Shown: positions 53,101-59,460 of the stretch, one piece after another | Layout: every line of letters starts with the position of its first letter | Numbering within the stretch: position 1 is the first letter of the stretch | Origin: Bolinopsis microptera | Lineage: Eukaryota > Ctenophora > Tentaculata > Lobata > Bolinopsidae | Reading direction: 5' to 3' | Assembly (NCBI RefSeq): GCF_026151205.1 | Contig: NC_087076.1 | Location: 20,269,919-20,329,918 of the forward strand | DNA length: 60,000 bases | Notes under the pieces: generated by a model | The model's input: the letters and a program-made list of their open reading frames with translations, nothing else | Databases searched by the model: none | Told to the model about the DNA's origin: nothing | Made by a program: the position numbers and the translations under genes

Positions 53101-54404
53101 GCGCCATCCGACTTTATAAACTTTATATACAACTCGATAATCTTACTTATGTGGCTTATTTTAAGTATCTCAGTTGGTCAATCTAGTAATCTGCATGTCT
53201 TCTGGTCTTGAGGTTGCGAGTTCGAATCCCGGTCAAACCAAGATTTCATAACTGAAGAGTAGCCGTCACGCACCAAACCAATGTAGCGGGGCTTATTAAC
53301 ATATTATAAAAGTTCAGAATATTTGATTATTGATAGTGTTGCCTTATCTCAATATCTCAGTCCAGCTTCCATATCTTAGATTCGATTAGTAGCTTGCTCT
53401 CTCGTTATTTGTTAGGACACTATGTATAATGTATAATGTATATGTATATGAGATCACAATAATACTTATCATGCTCATTTTAATTATATATGTTGTAAAC
53501 AAACTCAAACGGTAACAATGACATGTTACCTATTGTTAATACTATAAAGTGTTGTACTTACTTGTGCTATTGACACAATTCTATTATTACACACCTAAAT
53601 ACATTACATCAAGACAACAGGTCTCTCCTCGAGTCTTTAATAGCTCTATGCAATGATGCAATGATGCACTATTAACTATTTCCTAATGAGCAGCTCAAAC
53701 TACGTAAGTTATGTAGTTTGTTACATACATGGAGGGAGGGAGGGAGGGAGGGAGGGAGGGAGGGAGGGAGGGAGGGAGGGAGGGAGGGAGGGAGGGAGGG
53801 AGGGAGGGAGGGAGGGAGGGAGGGAGGGAGGGAGGGAGGGAGGGAGGGAGGGAGGGAGGGAGGGAGGGAGGGAGGGAGGGAGGGAGGGAGGGAGGGAGGG
53901 AGGGAGGGAGGGAGGGAGGGAGAGAGAGAGAGAGAGAGAATGATGTATGATGTATGATGTATCCTTCAGTATTGTAAGCACAATCCAAAGTTACCCCGTA
54001 AGTAGCTTGTTACGTGTACAATGTACATAATATATACATAATACAATTATACATGAGGGACAGTGTGGGTGATATAATAGTCATTGCAGAGAGCTATCTA
54101 TAATCTATATCTGTTCATTAGTTCGTATCCATGGAAATATCATTTTATGTATTACAATCCGTATTGTTTGAGTATGTATATAGCACAATCTATTGTTTTT
54201 GTCTTAGCGTAAAACTTAATAATTCACTATACTTCACTCCGAATGTATTCAACTTTACTTCACCGCACATTTCACCAGGGGTTACTAAAACGACGAACCG
54301 GCGTGGGTCTGATAGCCCAAGTCCTTGACGATCTAGGTATAACATACTTCAACTCTGAGACTAAGGGGAGAAAGGGAGGAGCTGGCAAAAGAGCTAAAAA
54401 GTAG
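16130..54404 (+). CDS. SLX4: SLX4 structure-specific nuclease scaffold, 38 kb gene
   Basis: SLX4 (FANCP) is the scaffold for SLX1, MUS81-EME1 and XPF-ERCC1 in crosslink repair and Holliday-junction resolution. Exons with agreeing phases: 16130-17127, 17860-18072, 18232-18385, 33576-34440, 34575-34743, 34846-34918, 35068-35218, [gap], 35739-36104, 46449-46875, 47091-47244, 47443-47856, 48002-48073, 50394-50510, 50563-50803, 54279-54404. Together they give ~1,510 codons (human 1,834). Domains in order are an acidic SSDDSFDDFV N-terminus, an AT-hook (GRGRPKK), two UBZ4 fingers, BTB, SIM, SAP and the C-terminal SLX1-binding region. Two problems remain: an in-frame TAA at 16301-16303, and phases 1 versus 2 at the 35,218/35,739 join, where a small exon near 35,439-35,477 may be missing. 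Confidence 0.9.
17128..17859 (+). other. SLX4 intron 1
   Basis: The 732 bp intron has a gttagt donor and a ctcag acceptor. It contains a short TA-rich palindromic tract (tatatatatata near 17,715). No gene or recognisable mobile element is seen. Confidence 0.75.
17860..18072 (+). CDS. SLX4: SLX4 exon 2: UBZ4 zinc fingers
   Basis: This exon completes the first finger (C-x2-C-x15-H-x3-C across the intron) and contains the whole second finger, CPLCPKNYCDKSAVKKHLKTC minus none of its ligands (C-x2-C-x11-H-x3-C). UBZ4 fingers bind K63-linked ubiquitin, and in vertebrates they bring SLX4 to crosslinks. The exon is bounded by ctcag and gttggt and joins phase 2 to phase 2. Confidence 0.9.
18232..18385 (+). 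CDS. SLX4: SLX4 exon 3: Lys-rich linker
   Basis: This short exon lies between ttgcag and gtaaaa and ends in phase 0. It encodes a Lys/Thr-rich linker (KKETTKKTKSKEK) and a helical NAQNRILDIVADQ segment. The next exon in the gene is 15.2 kb away, beyond the foldback array and an RTE LINE. Confidence 0.8.
18578..21625 (+). repeat. Left tandem array, ~184/195 bp monomers
   Basis: About 16-17 monomers, each with CCCCCGTATGCGATTTATG, TTCCGGGGTAGGTGGCCCAT, a CAAGTTTCGACCTC motif and a CCAGGGGCCACGCCCATCCC motif. Spacing measured at the TTTACCCCCG motif is 184 or 195 bp, set by an 11 bp indel. Between 18,761 and 19,887 the order 184-184-195 repeats exactly, a 563 bp higher-order unit. The first monomer is the most diverged. 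No ORF persists through the array. Confidence 0.9.
21626..22299. other. Centre of the inverted repeat structure
   Basis: This is non-tandem AT-rich sequence joining the two opposed arrays. It has imperfect internal inverted pairs (GATCTGAAAAA..TGAG near 21,806 against the inverse near 22,030; CTCATTCGAGG near 21,656 against 22,182). A 73-codon plus-strand ORF at 22,090-22,311 ends inside repeat sequence and looks like chance. No transposase or recognisable domain is present. Confidence 0.7.
22300..29760 (-). repeat. Right tandem array, inverted, with 1,402 bp higher-order units
   Basis: Roughly 35-40 monomers occur in the orientation opposite to the left array. A distinctive deletion junction (GAGTGGTGTAAAG) recurs at 24,412, 26,216, 27,618 and 29,020. 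The last three are spaced exactly 1,402 bp, which shows recent duplication of a multi-monomer block. Another marker, GAGAGCTTGAGAGG, recurs near 23,266, 23,845, 27,041 and 28,443. The last monomers near 29,650-29,760 are diverged. Confidence 0.9.
26216..29021 (-). repeat. Tandem pair of 1,402 bp higher-order repeats
   Basis: The segments 26,216-27,617 and 27,618-29,019 are nearly identical over their full length and are followed by a third partial copy. Each holds several monomers, including one truncated at the TGGTGTAAAG junction. Such length homogeneity suggests unequal exchange or slippage in recent times. Confidence 0.85.
30237..31322 (+). CDS. LINE apurinic-type endonuclease domain
   Basis: The 361 codons begin at the ATG seven bases inside the element. 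The APE fold motifs appear in order: FATFNIRGLG, CAIQETKV, VVNVYGPH, LGDLNSKLG, QIDFILC and YSDHRFV. These supply the catalytic Asn, Glu, Asp-x-Asn and Ser-Asp-His residues that nick target DNA for target-primed reverse transcription. The frame stops at TAA just after SALDPN and continues in the same frame as the RT. Confidence 0.85.
   Translation: MDRMGNASGGETTTSPSVMFTSAAGRSLFATLLISFATFNIRGLGSCDDPDDIHSKREQLGTDCLRYGIDICAIQETKVVKPDSCSLSNGYKLLLFEQKNGRHYGLGFVISPRFIDYVVCWNSISDRVSFLDLELPTKSGKFIKCRVVNVYGPHKKLAENDQQLLINFYGQVRDALNVPANVEIFVLGDLNSKLGKMTASDKDFGFGRFMGKHGMGLRNDMGENLLDLLSEFDLFASNTGFYHPARHTTTYTGWRKDWSAGRNSKKTIPVYSQIDFILCRSRSKPMLQDSRSYAGTLTYSDHRFVVTRVDFKDICLCYKRHSKSSLKFNTSELTSNPTIQVKYRQSLDDNLSNTVSALDPN
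31326..33341 (+). CDS. LINE reverse transcriptase domain
   Basis: This is the in-frame continuation of the endonuclease ORF, ~670 codons. RT blocks are visible: LKNGRANGPDGIPNELLK, LRPLTLSNAVRKILS, GIDMSSAFDTI, GAFQGDCLSGCLF and the catalytic SEYADDIDF. A thumb region with RRHLRSILNYKYP and a terminal GRRGRPQSN, common in RTE proteins, follow. No RNase H domain is present. In the absence of readthrough of the upstream TAA it would not be made as one protein. Confidence 0.85.
   Translation: MNGLLESIKDAAKSSIGVIRHRKRNRSDDDEVKNLSSQRYLLRQQLNDNQSLDRTSLRSSINCLTNQIKQRLSNIRSAAADAICNTISSTTDSKKMFEAVRTLNLPKSKAPSSIGVHDEQGCNIATDTGKAAVVAKYLEQQLTRDEAPLEPFVGPPRPLVKPFTSEEIGSAARSLKNGRANGPDGIPNELLKYSTGSVHRRFADIINRSFETNSYLDPIGQANITPLQKPNKPIGPVKNLRPLTLSNAVRKILSMATLKRIENKVNAFTGPWQCAYKQGRSCADIVWCQRVMLSVVQRKRWEYHRMGIDMSSAFDTIRRSTILDLLVECGCDDDEVRLVRLLLSNTKLKVNINGTLSAEFQSFLGAFQGDCLSGCLFTLVLAGALRDLRNRLETATNRPNPPITDIGLPLDSEYADDIDFNDEDEDNLRELLPIATEVLKDWNLFVNEDKTDFTHVYLAEKGAKDDQGKPIAGNELWRKSITLGSMLCSKEDISRRICLGYAAFNKYKKAWNHKIPLSKRLLLYEALVVSVLMYNSSCWAAPKSVLEKLDIAHRRHLRSILNYKYPHIISNKNLYKRCNSEPLSAKVARSRWRMLGHVLRGPTDGPAYSSLVFAVNTLQLQGRRGRPQSNLFSLILHDLSVRKLSLNNLCDLNYLTLIAQYRVKWRSMQIA
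33576..34440 (+). CDS. SLX4: SLX4 exon 4: long disordered region
   Basis: The exon follows cctctcctcag in phase 0 and ends before gtaggt in phase 1. It encodes a Ser/Glu/Asp-rich stretch with an acidic block (TDSDETEESEEENEEIENK), KKRSNSSLS-type basic patches and several SP/TP sites. By position between the UBZ4 fingers and BTB it corresponds to the region that binds XPF in vertebrates. I cannot point to a conserved motif. Confidence 0.8.
34575..35218 (+). CDS. SLX4: SLX4 exons 5-7
   Basis: Three small exons with consistent phases: 34575-34743 (starts GMERREFDRSPDRS, phase 1 in, 2 out), 34846-34918 (RPKHCSSTTRDCNVL, phase 2 in, 0 out) and 35068-35218 (IQVDKETRNIAAGTDV, phase 0 in, 1 out). 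No domain is recognised. The last exon leaves phase 1, which does not fit the BTB exon (needs phase 2). A candidate exon at 35,439-35,477 lies between ttatag and gtggta, but its phases do not solve the problem without changing the exon 7 donor. Confidence 0.65.
35739..36104 (+). CDS. SLX4: SLX4 BTB-domain exon
   Basis: It encodes a BTB/POZ fold, used for SLX4 dimerisation in vertebrates: LAAMMRRLLADTPSSDVTLL, AHRVILNASCPALLA, DKFMEYVYTREIED and LSELFDIAER. Acceptor tttgtcag, donor gtatgg, phase 2 out. The fold continues across a 10.3 kb intron into 46449, where ..IAER joins LDMAELTNHL. The exon is noticeably GC-rich in its middle compared with its surroundings. Confidence 0.9.
36207..36260 (-). 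terminator. PolyA signals of the nested secreted-protein gene
   Basis: AATAAA on the minus strand at 36255-36260 and 36207-36212 follows the stop codon at 36399 at a suitable distance. Confidence 0.5.
36399..36860 (-). CDS. Small secreted protein, nested single-exon gene
   Basis: The 153-codon ORF lies opposite to SLX4 in its BTB intron. It begins MILLLVLVTASSVSA, a good signal peptide with likely cleavage after ~15-20 residues. The mature part is predicted mostly helical (for example TTELRNEIQDTLVEIRHAM and SRIEICLNELDLGV) with five cysteines and no transmembrane segment. Two minus-strand AATAAA signals lie 140-190 nt past the stop (36255-36260, 36207-36212). I do not recognise the family. 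The size, helices and secretion are compatible with a helical-bundle cytokine-like or hormone-like ligand, but that is speculation. Confidence 0.6.
   Translation of the reverse strand: MILLLVLVTASSVSASTVNTANTLKICWQNTKMLEKLELQRNSPTNKHCLFYRPMRTTTELRNEIQDTLVEIRHAMRTLSNMAGIKQRGYLSRIEICLNELDLGVNEAKPTRNGDPSEVTSHKTELATSCDLLGNVTKLRILLEMFLSHDKLC
37243..39170. mobile_element. 1.9 kb inverted-repeat element rich in GGTTAA motifs
   Basis: The left end starts CAGCAATAGCAGCAAATCTG and the right end is its inverse, with ~29 matching bases. Both sides are flanked by CTTA, a possible 4 bp target duplication. The interior has no credible ORF but contains about twenty TGGTTAA/TTAACCA motifs in both orientations and two copies of a GC-rich block. 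A non-autonomous DNA transposon with many transposase-binding-like subterminal repeats is the simplest reading. The superfamily is unknown. Confidence 0.7.
38573..38779 (+). repeat. Duplicated GCGC-rich block
   Basis: A 36 bp block (TGGTTAAGTACGCGC followed by a run of alternating GC/CA to CGCGTACA) occurs identically at 38573-38608 and 38744-38779, 171 bp apart. It is an alternating purine-pyrimidine tract, a sequence type able to adopt Z-DNA, in otherwise AT-rich DNA. Confidence 0.85.
39501..39570 (+). repeat. AAGGAATAC microsatellite
   Basis: A nine-base unit AAGGAATAC is repeated about seven times with one short irregular copy, inside the SLX4 BTB intron. Confidence 0.9.
39793..41817 (-). 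CDS. LINE reverse transcriptase ORF, 5'-truncated
   Basis: An uninterrupted 674-codon minus-strand ORF holds the later half of a non-LTR reverse transcriptase. Motifs are NQLGFAKGAQTYDHI, HAVFVDFRKAFDSV, GTEQGHPLSPDLF and the catalytic LLWADDLILLA. A long C-terminal region ends with a CSWC..H..C zinc-knuckle-like motif typical of these elements. The endonuclease and the first RT fingers are absent, so the copy is 5'-truncated near 41,818. Absence of any stop or frameshift over 2 kb suggests a young copy. The ORF start shown is simply the frame edge. Confidence 0.8.
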   Translation of the reverse strand: MIKVINPWNNSSTVYIFSTIMLNRIIKFKNEYNPDPINQLGFAKGAQTYDHILTLNTITSKYKKLKVPVHAVFVDFRKAFDSVCREALFLKLAKLGITGKTFNVLKHMYKNSTGQIKLSGFVSEKFDISKGTEQGHPLSPDLFKIYIRDLSPRLEYDNCPKLMNQLISHLLWADDLILLALDPKTLQKQLDALNNFCLEWGVEINADKTKLMKFNARFDNYQPVPLKIGNHLLEEVESYCYLGIEIHKSGSFTNARTELKKKAMRALYGMKSSVNKSKLSFRSQTTLFDGLIKPIVLYGAPIYTPNMAIIKHISKQVDLNMDPDTKTKFHTSILKKISLLNSEKVHLHFLKWSLGVNRKASNAGVWGESGRYPLIYECINLTLKYSQRLKNLKDNSLVSLAFKEQMNMKLDWYRGLEPVLALDPCFSTDHVTAYRTLKNNHSKLISERNPNITKPPKEDFLIHNGFKKRIPPQSTQPIGSKIFTPHVITKSLKCSFREYWGSCINTSRKLEFYRDLKSKFNKEYYLDSVIKYADRANITRLRISAHRLEIELGRYNQTPRDERICSWCNIVLGSGIIESEDHFLNHCDLNAASRRKVLDKIQSIISNPNKPSATSYPVHAVIPGSNVLKLISNNSEIIELITNESQVHLTRVVARFATTCVNNSKKFVDSLAST
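42081..42380 (+). repeat. ~140 bp tandem duplication upstream of the LDLa-GPCR
   Basis: The unit beginning TTTCAGCTTGAT occurs at 42081 and 42223, with a third partial start at 42360. The copies are ~142 and 137 bp and nearly identical, including AGCAGGGTGCGCAGGGAGGA. It ends ~115 bp before the GPCR start codon and may be part of its promoter region. Confidence 0.85.
42497..45094 (+). CDS. LDLa-repeat class A GPCR (relaxin-receptor/GRL101-like)
   Basis: Two exons (42497-43075, 43283-45094; phase 0 join at ttcacag/gtaacg and cgacag) encode ~796 residues. A second Met at 42560 starts a clear signal peptide (MIGILIVITNLDALLGS). The ectodomain has LDL-receptor class A modules, with CDGFSNCLTDEC, VCDNIMDCLDGSDEC, LCDGKVDCLNGADEKGC and KCDKVKDCPNSMDEC as the Ca-binding ends. 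Seven hydrophobic segments follow, with an unusually long second extracellular loop (~90 residues) and NPIFY in TM7. No leucine-rich repeats are visible, unlike RXFP1/2. The gene lies in the SLX4 BTB intron on the same strand. The ligand is unknown. Confidence 0.85.
45182..45656. mobile_element. 475 bp MITE with G/C-run ends
   Basis: The left end AGGGGGCCGGGGGGG followed by TCTTCATCAAAATT..TCTCGAAATTGA is mirrored at the right end after a ~23 bp poly-C run (45626-45648). An inner hairpin (AAAATCTTGGACCT / AGGTCCAAGATTTT, 45522-45572) is also present. It is non-coding and no target duplication is evident. Confidence 0.7.
45664..45850 (+). repeat. ~105 bp tandem duplication
   Basis: The phrase CTTTGCGGATAACGAAATCC begins two near-identical copies (45674 and 45770), each ending with TTTGCGTTTTGCTGCTTTGC. 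The spurious reading frames over it are not coding. Confidence 0.8.
45857..46448 (+). other. 3' part of the SLX4 BTB intron
   Basis: This AT-rich intronic sequence runs up to the aaatttcag acceptor of the next SLX4 exon. No gene or mobile element is recognised. Confidence 0.7.
46449..47244 (+). CDS. SLX4: SLX4 exons 9-10: BTB end and TPPPQ repeats
   Basis: Exon 46449-46875 completes the BTB domain (phase 2 in) and continues with a helical QLNLSAQDMLNLSQQIQT segment and an acidic, Asp/Glu-rich tail. Exon 47091-47244 adds a perfect-to-near-perfect 15 bp coding minisatellite translated as TPPPQ about six times. The Met at 46455 is internal, and its neat match to an ORF start is coincidental, because the acceptor and phase fit the BTB exon exactly. 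Confidence 0.8.
47443..48073 (+). CDS. SLX4: SLX4 exons 11-12: SIM and SAP domain
   Basis: Exon 47443-47856 contains DISVIDLDDS, a SUMO-interacting motif (VIDL followed by acids), and then the SAP DNA-binding fold NFKGMNTPKLKAEVGKYGLK followed by PLSKKRAVAKLEEIHR. This mirrors vertebrate SLX4 (..TPVLKKELDRFGVRPLPKRQ). Exon 48002-48073 finishes the SAP region (RFTNKKFLKRPSELEDEM). Both joins are phase 2. In vertebrates the SAP domain recruits MUS81-EME1. Confidence 0.92.
48268..48592 (+). CDS. FLYWCH-type zinc-finger exon, possible alternative SLX4 end
   Basis: After the acceptor tttatag an open stretch of 107 codons encodes a FLYWCH zinc finger: YAVLNGFRFNIDRN, SYWRCSLHR, TERCKAT and PLHNHLP supply the Phe, Trp-x-Cys, Cys and His-x-His positions. 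It ends at TAA 48590. The first base completes a codon left in phase 2 by the SLX4 exon ending 48073 (AA|G), exactly as the regular next exon at 50394 does. It could therefore be spliced as an alternative last exon that replaces the SLX1-binding end with a DNA-binding finger. Otherwise it is a remnant of a FLYWCH-carrying transposon. Confidence 0.6.
48786..49558. mobile_element. 773 bp inverted-repeat element
   Basis: The ends read TTATAAACCCCTCCGGGT and its inverse. Short tandem motifs (GATAATCCCGGCTCCCGCT twice, 48819-48866) lie near the left end. There is no coding capacity and no clear target duplication. It is directly followed by a row of hairpins at 49585-49740 that share the GGGGTTAT/ATAACCCC theme. 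Confidence 0.55.
49585..49740. repeat. Cluster of strong hairpins
   Basis: Three successive palindromes are visible: AAAATAACCCC..CGTGCTAAAGCACG..GGGGTTATTTT, AATAATCCCTCG..AAATTATT, and AATTTTTCCCGCG..CGCGGGAAAAATT. A further ATAATCCC..GGGGTTAT pair encloses part of the region. They are likely subterminal structures of the neighbouring element. Confidence 0.75.
49741..50393 (+). other. SLX4 intron sequence before exon 13
   Basis: No gene is recognised. A short hairpin (TTATTCC-GTGG-AATAA, near 50,118) is the only structure noted. The intron ends at aacag. Confidence 0.7.
50394..50803 (+). CDS. SLX4: SLX4 exons 13-14: basic linker and start of SLX1-binding region
   Basis: Exon 50394-50510 encodes a Ser/Lys/Arg-rich linker (NKKQQSRSRKRRNSSSSS). 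Exon 50563-50803 leads into SDQIRSAIRSKETLHTQVLL and YQAVDILEIK, which matches the first helix of the conserved C-terminal domain that binds SLX1 (human ..LYEPLELAEL). Phases are 2-2 and 2-0. The donor is gtttgt. Confidence 0.85.
51190..51290 (-). repeat. tRNA-like SINE, minus strand
   Basis: Read on the minus strand the sequence contains a B-box GGTTCGACTCC (plus 51198-51208) preceded at tRNA-like distance by an A-box-like TGGTCAGCTCTGTG. A GTGGTTAC..ACTTCG phrase shared with the other copies in this intron is also present. The arms do not pair as a proper tRNA. Confidence 0.5.
51781..51885 (+). repeat. TTTACTTAGTTTA minisatellite
   Basis: A 12-13 bp AT-rich unit is repeated seven to eight times immediately upstream of a degenerate tRNA-like SINE. 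Confidence 0.85.
51892..51972 (+). repeat. Degenerate tRNA-like SINE copy
   Basis: It shares TTGTTGGTCTAAGTT, CAGGTGGTTAATATAATAAG and TCTTCTGGCACT with the copy at 52,604, but the B-box is mutated (GAGTTCTGGAACACC). Confidence 0.55.
52230..52316 (+). repeat. tRNA-derived SINE head
   Basis: An A-box-like TAAGTATCTCAGCTGGTCA (52239-52257) and a canonical B-box GAGTTCGAATCCC (52294-52305) are spaced as in a tRNA gene. The acceptor ends cannot pair, so this is a tRNA-derived SINE and not a working tRNA. Confidence 0.65.
52604..52690 (+). repeat. tRNA-derived SINE head
   Basis: It has an A-box-like TAAGTTGCTCAGGTGGTTA and a B-box GAGTTCGAATCCC at 52669-52680, ending CGGTCACCA. It is closely related to 51,892 and 53,152. 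Confidence 0.65.
53152..53238 (+). repeat. tRNA-derived SINE head
   Basis: It contains TAAGTATCTCAGTTGGTCA and GAGTTCGAATCCC, followed by GGTCAAACCA. Like the other copies, it is preceded by a block with TGTCGGCTATGTAGCGTGG and CACCTGCGCCATC motifs, which itself looks tRNA-like (A-box TGGCGCAGGTGG on the minus strand). Confidence 0.65.
53729..53939 (+). repeat. GGGA microsatellite with AG tail
   Basis: The GGGA unit is repeated uninterrupted for ~190 bp and then passes into (AG)n. Long open frames over it on both strands (poly EGGR or PSLP) are artefacts of the four-base repeat. A G-run every four bases on one strand could form G-quadruplex or triplex structures. Confidence 0.95.
54279..54404 (+). 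CDS. SLX4: SLX4 last exon: end of SLX1-binding domain
   Basis: After ttcaccag, phase 0, it encodes GLLKRRTGVGLIAQVLDDLG followed by ITYFNSETK and a basic tail ending KRAKK, then TAG at 54402. It continues LLYQAVDILEIK of the previous exon and aligns with the human C-terminus (..GLRVSSRRLLDFLDTHCITFTT, then a basic tail). It is too short to appear as an independent ORF and is easily missed. Confidence 0.85.
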   Translation, partial: GLLKRRTGVGLIAQVLDDLGITYFNSETKGRKGGAGKRAKK

Positions 54405-55258
54405 AGATCTTTCCTTGGTATCCTGTTAATAATTGGCAGTCACGTGGTTATCGATTATTCAAATCACTTTTTTATCTTGATTGATTGAAAAATGAGAATT
54501 TTGTCAAAAAGATTTTCCATATTTGAAGAATATTTGATGTTAGTTAAACATACAACTATCGTCAAACTATACTGCATACCTTTCATTCAGTGATATTGAT
54601 ATTCGCGATTTTTAAGATTTTGGTTATATTTTGCAGCTGAATTATTTTTAATAACTGTATTTTTTACCAGATACTTGATTGTAGTTTTAGCAAACGTTTT
54701 TCACTGGAACAACGGTTATCAATGGAACATGTCTTCTCGTTTATTTTGGTATAATTATCATCGCGTACAAATTTTATAAGCTATCAACAACATTTCTGAG
54801 TTCCCTTCCTATTTCAATTTTTTTCCTGCATACAATTTATTCGATGGAAATTCAGCAGTTTCAACCTTTGTCCTCGACATGTTTTAGTAAATATTGATAG
54901 ATAAATAATCGAGCCAGCACAAAATATTGCGTTAAAGCTACCAAAAAGTCAAACATTATAATCGGATCGAGAACTCATGGTCCATTAATTGTTGTTCGCA
55001 AACAAATATTTTTACTTTTAGACTGTAGTGGTACAATATATCATCTTCTAATTTATTTGAATTGATCGTTCTGATCACTTTCCTTAAACCTGTTCTCTTG
55101 TTCTCCAACACACAGAAATCAATATCGAGTTTTAAAGCAATTTGTCTTACGTCATCTTAAGGTATCACCATCTACTTGTACGAAACAGTACCTCATTATC
55201 TTAATTAAAATGACCCTCTTAACTTAATTAAAACTAACCTCACCCCAATAATAGCAGT
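54405..55258. other. SLX4-UPP intergenic region
   Basis: AT-rich sequence with no gene. TTAATTAAAA-type repeats lie just before the UPP start codon (55,200-55,235). No convincing polyA signal was found close to the SLX4 stop. Confidence 0.6.
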
Positions 55259-57288
<2,030 letters not shown>

Positions 57289-57494
57289 GTAGGCTAATGT
57301 CTGAGATATTTTGATTGTTGATGGTATGTATACAATTAAGAAAAAATCTCAGGATATAGAAATGTAAGATATTTCACTACAAAGTACAGAATATAAACAT
57401 CAATGTTGGGCACATGCACAGTTTCTGGTGGCAATAAAGTTGAAGGCACCAGAACACCAAATTTACTTATATCTCTACTTATATCAGTTCCATT

Positions 57495-58523
57495 CTACTT
57501 CCTAGTTTGATTTACCGCTGGCTGCATCTCCAAATCAGCCCTTTTCTTGACCTTTACCCTCCGTGCCAACAGAGTCTCAACATATGCGCATGTCTTAGGG
57601 TGAGCTGCAAAGTATATCAGAGGATTGATGATACCATTGGTTATTACAATCCCTGAAGCAGTGACCAGAAACCGTCCGAATTTTAGATTCCTCCGGAAGA
57701 TGATGAAGAGCATGTTGATGTACATGAGAGTGATGAGGATAAAGGGGACAATAATGAAGCAGACCCCCTTTATCTCATAATCTCCTGGATAAATAGTAAT
57801 ACATCCGTGGTACTGTTCGAAGTACTTAACAGTTATGGTTCCTATGGTATAACCCACTGTTTCATAGAGCAGTAGACAAAAAATAGGTAGCCAATTTGCT
57901 ACAAACATGATAACAGAAGTCTTGATGGTAATGATGGAGCTGTGTCGAAGTGGAAGGGTTATAGCCACAGCTCTGTCGATGGTGAGAGGCAGCAAGGCTA
58001 GCATACTGGAGTGTCCCAGGGTATTAAGGGAGATAGCGTATAAAGCACATGATAAGGTAGAAGTATTGTGTGGGGCGCCCACAAACTTTCTGTTTATTAA
58101 CCCTAGTCCCCTGAAAACTCCCAAGAGAGACACGAAGACATCACTGACGGCCAAGTTGATGATGAAGAGGCTTTTGCAGCTGGCAAGTTGAATTCTACGG
58201 AAGGCAAGGAAGTAAATGATGGCGCTGCTGAAAAGAATACCGAGGAGTCCTATAGCTGCTAGTATCGAGCCCTGGGTACGGATTGGAATGTTTAATTTAA
58301 TATTAATAATATTAAACACGAAATAAATACGAAACAATTTATTAACTTTATGATGACCAATGAGCCAGATCAATTGCCAAAGATGGCACAAGAAAATTTT
58401 ATAAGACATAAATGTAAAATAATTTGCCACAAAACTTTAAAAAGAACTTACGTTGACCATTCTGAATGGACAGACAGGCTCACTATCAATAACACACGAG
58501 TTGTTTTCAATATTGTAAGCCAT
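57495..58523 (-). CDS. Class A GPCR lacking TM6/TM7 part
   Basis: Two exons on the minus strand: 58523-58452 (24 codons, MAYNIENNSCVIDSE.., donor AAC|gtaagt) and 58271-57495 (after cgtacccag, phase 0), ~282 residues. TM1 (SILAAIGLLGILFSSAIIY), TM2 (NLAVSD), TM3 with TIDRAVAI in place of DRY, TM4 and TM5 (IVPFILITLMYINMLFIIF) are clear. After TM5 the sequence goes RRNLKFGRFLVTASGIVITN straight into GIINPLIYF. It therefore lacks the second half of TM6, the third extracellular loop and the first half of TM7. No splice sites surround the junction. The gene lies downstream of UPP exon 5, probably in its next intron. Ligand unknown. Confidence 0.75.
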
Positions 58524-59175
58524 AGTTGTTCCAAATCTGAACGTTAATCTTAATTGACATAAATTTATTTAACAGAGGGTTCCTTGTATAGTGGAATATT
58601 TGCGAATCGAGTAGCATAAACATTTAGGCATAACAAACTCGTAAATCATCTCTACTATAATTCAGAGAATTCTTTCTGCTGTACGACCGCCCACGTGCAA
58701 ATCAGACGAAAAATAGGAAGTTGCAAAGATACCATGGTAACAATGATTGCTACACGCACGTGCACGTGCAATGATTGTTTCAACGTCATTTTGATCGGTT
58801 TTGTTGATATTACGCTGTGTTTAGTACAAGCAACATTTTAATTGGCTGTATCTTCGGTTGTGTAGGATATTTTTTGACGCGATTTAAACTTACTAACAAA
58901 AAAATACTAATACTATTACTATTAGCTTCCTCCCTGTGACTACGGGTTTTCTAGTTTATACATAATATAGACTTATAGAGCTTTTTCAAGAATCAAAGAA
59001 AAGCATCAGTCGAAAAGTGTACTTGACCTTAAAGGAGTTATCAGTAATAGTAACTGTGACAAATTTTTAATTCTGTTGTTTTTATTCTGGAATTTGTTTT
59101 ATGTGCCCACGCCCTGAGAAATACCATACTTCAGTTTTGGTTATCCTGTAATCAGAGGAATGCTGTTCAATTTCC
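58524..59175. other. Flank of the GPCR, no gene seen
   Basis: Upstream (promoter) side of the minus-strand GPCR. Palindromic CACGTG-containing tracts (GCACGTGCACGTGCAATG near 58,757) are present. None of the missing UPP exons is found. Confidence 0.55.
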
Positions 59176-59276
59176 ATTTCAGAAGACATGAACAGTGTTC
59201 AATGAACAGTGTTCATTGAACAGTGTTCATTGAACAGTGTTCATTGAACACTGCCAGTGTTCATGTCTTCTGAAAT
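59176..59276. repeat. Palindrome with GAACAGTGTTCATT tandem core
   Basis: ATTTCAGAAGACATGAACAG at the left and its inverse at the right enclose four copies of GAACAGTGTTCATT, each itself nearly palindromic. GAACAGTGTTC also resembles a steroid-receptor-type inverted half-site, though the tandem origin is the simpler explanation. Confidence 0.8.
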
Positions 59277-59460
59277 TAGTTCTCTTTAGAATTTAAATCA
59301 CCGGCCAATAAGTATAGCAATACCAGGACGTGACATAAATCATAACTCTGTCTCCATATAATAAGCCCTAATATTATGATTGAACTTAGTATTCAAACTG
59401 GGCCTTTTGTCATGTACAATTGCTTACGCCGGCGAGGTTGAATCACCTATAGAGCTGTTG

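Noticed and set aside
52230-53238. Functional tRNA genes
   Set aside because: A and B boxes are present but acceptor stems do not pair and several copies share non-tRNA flanks; SINE heads fit better.
53686-53988. Long ORFs on both strands (poly EGGR, poly PSLP)
   Set aside because: They are produced by a GGGA microsatellite that is open in several frames at once.
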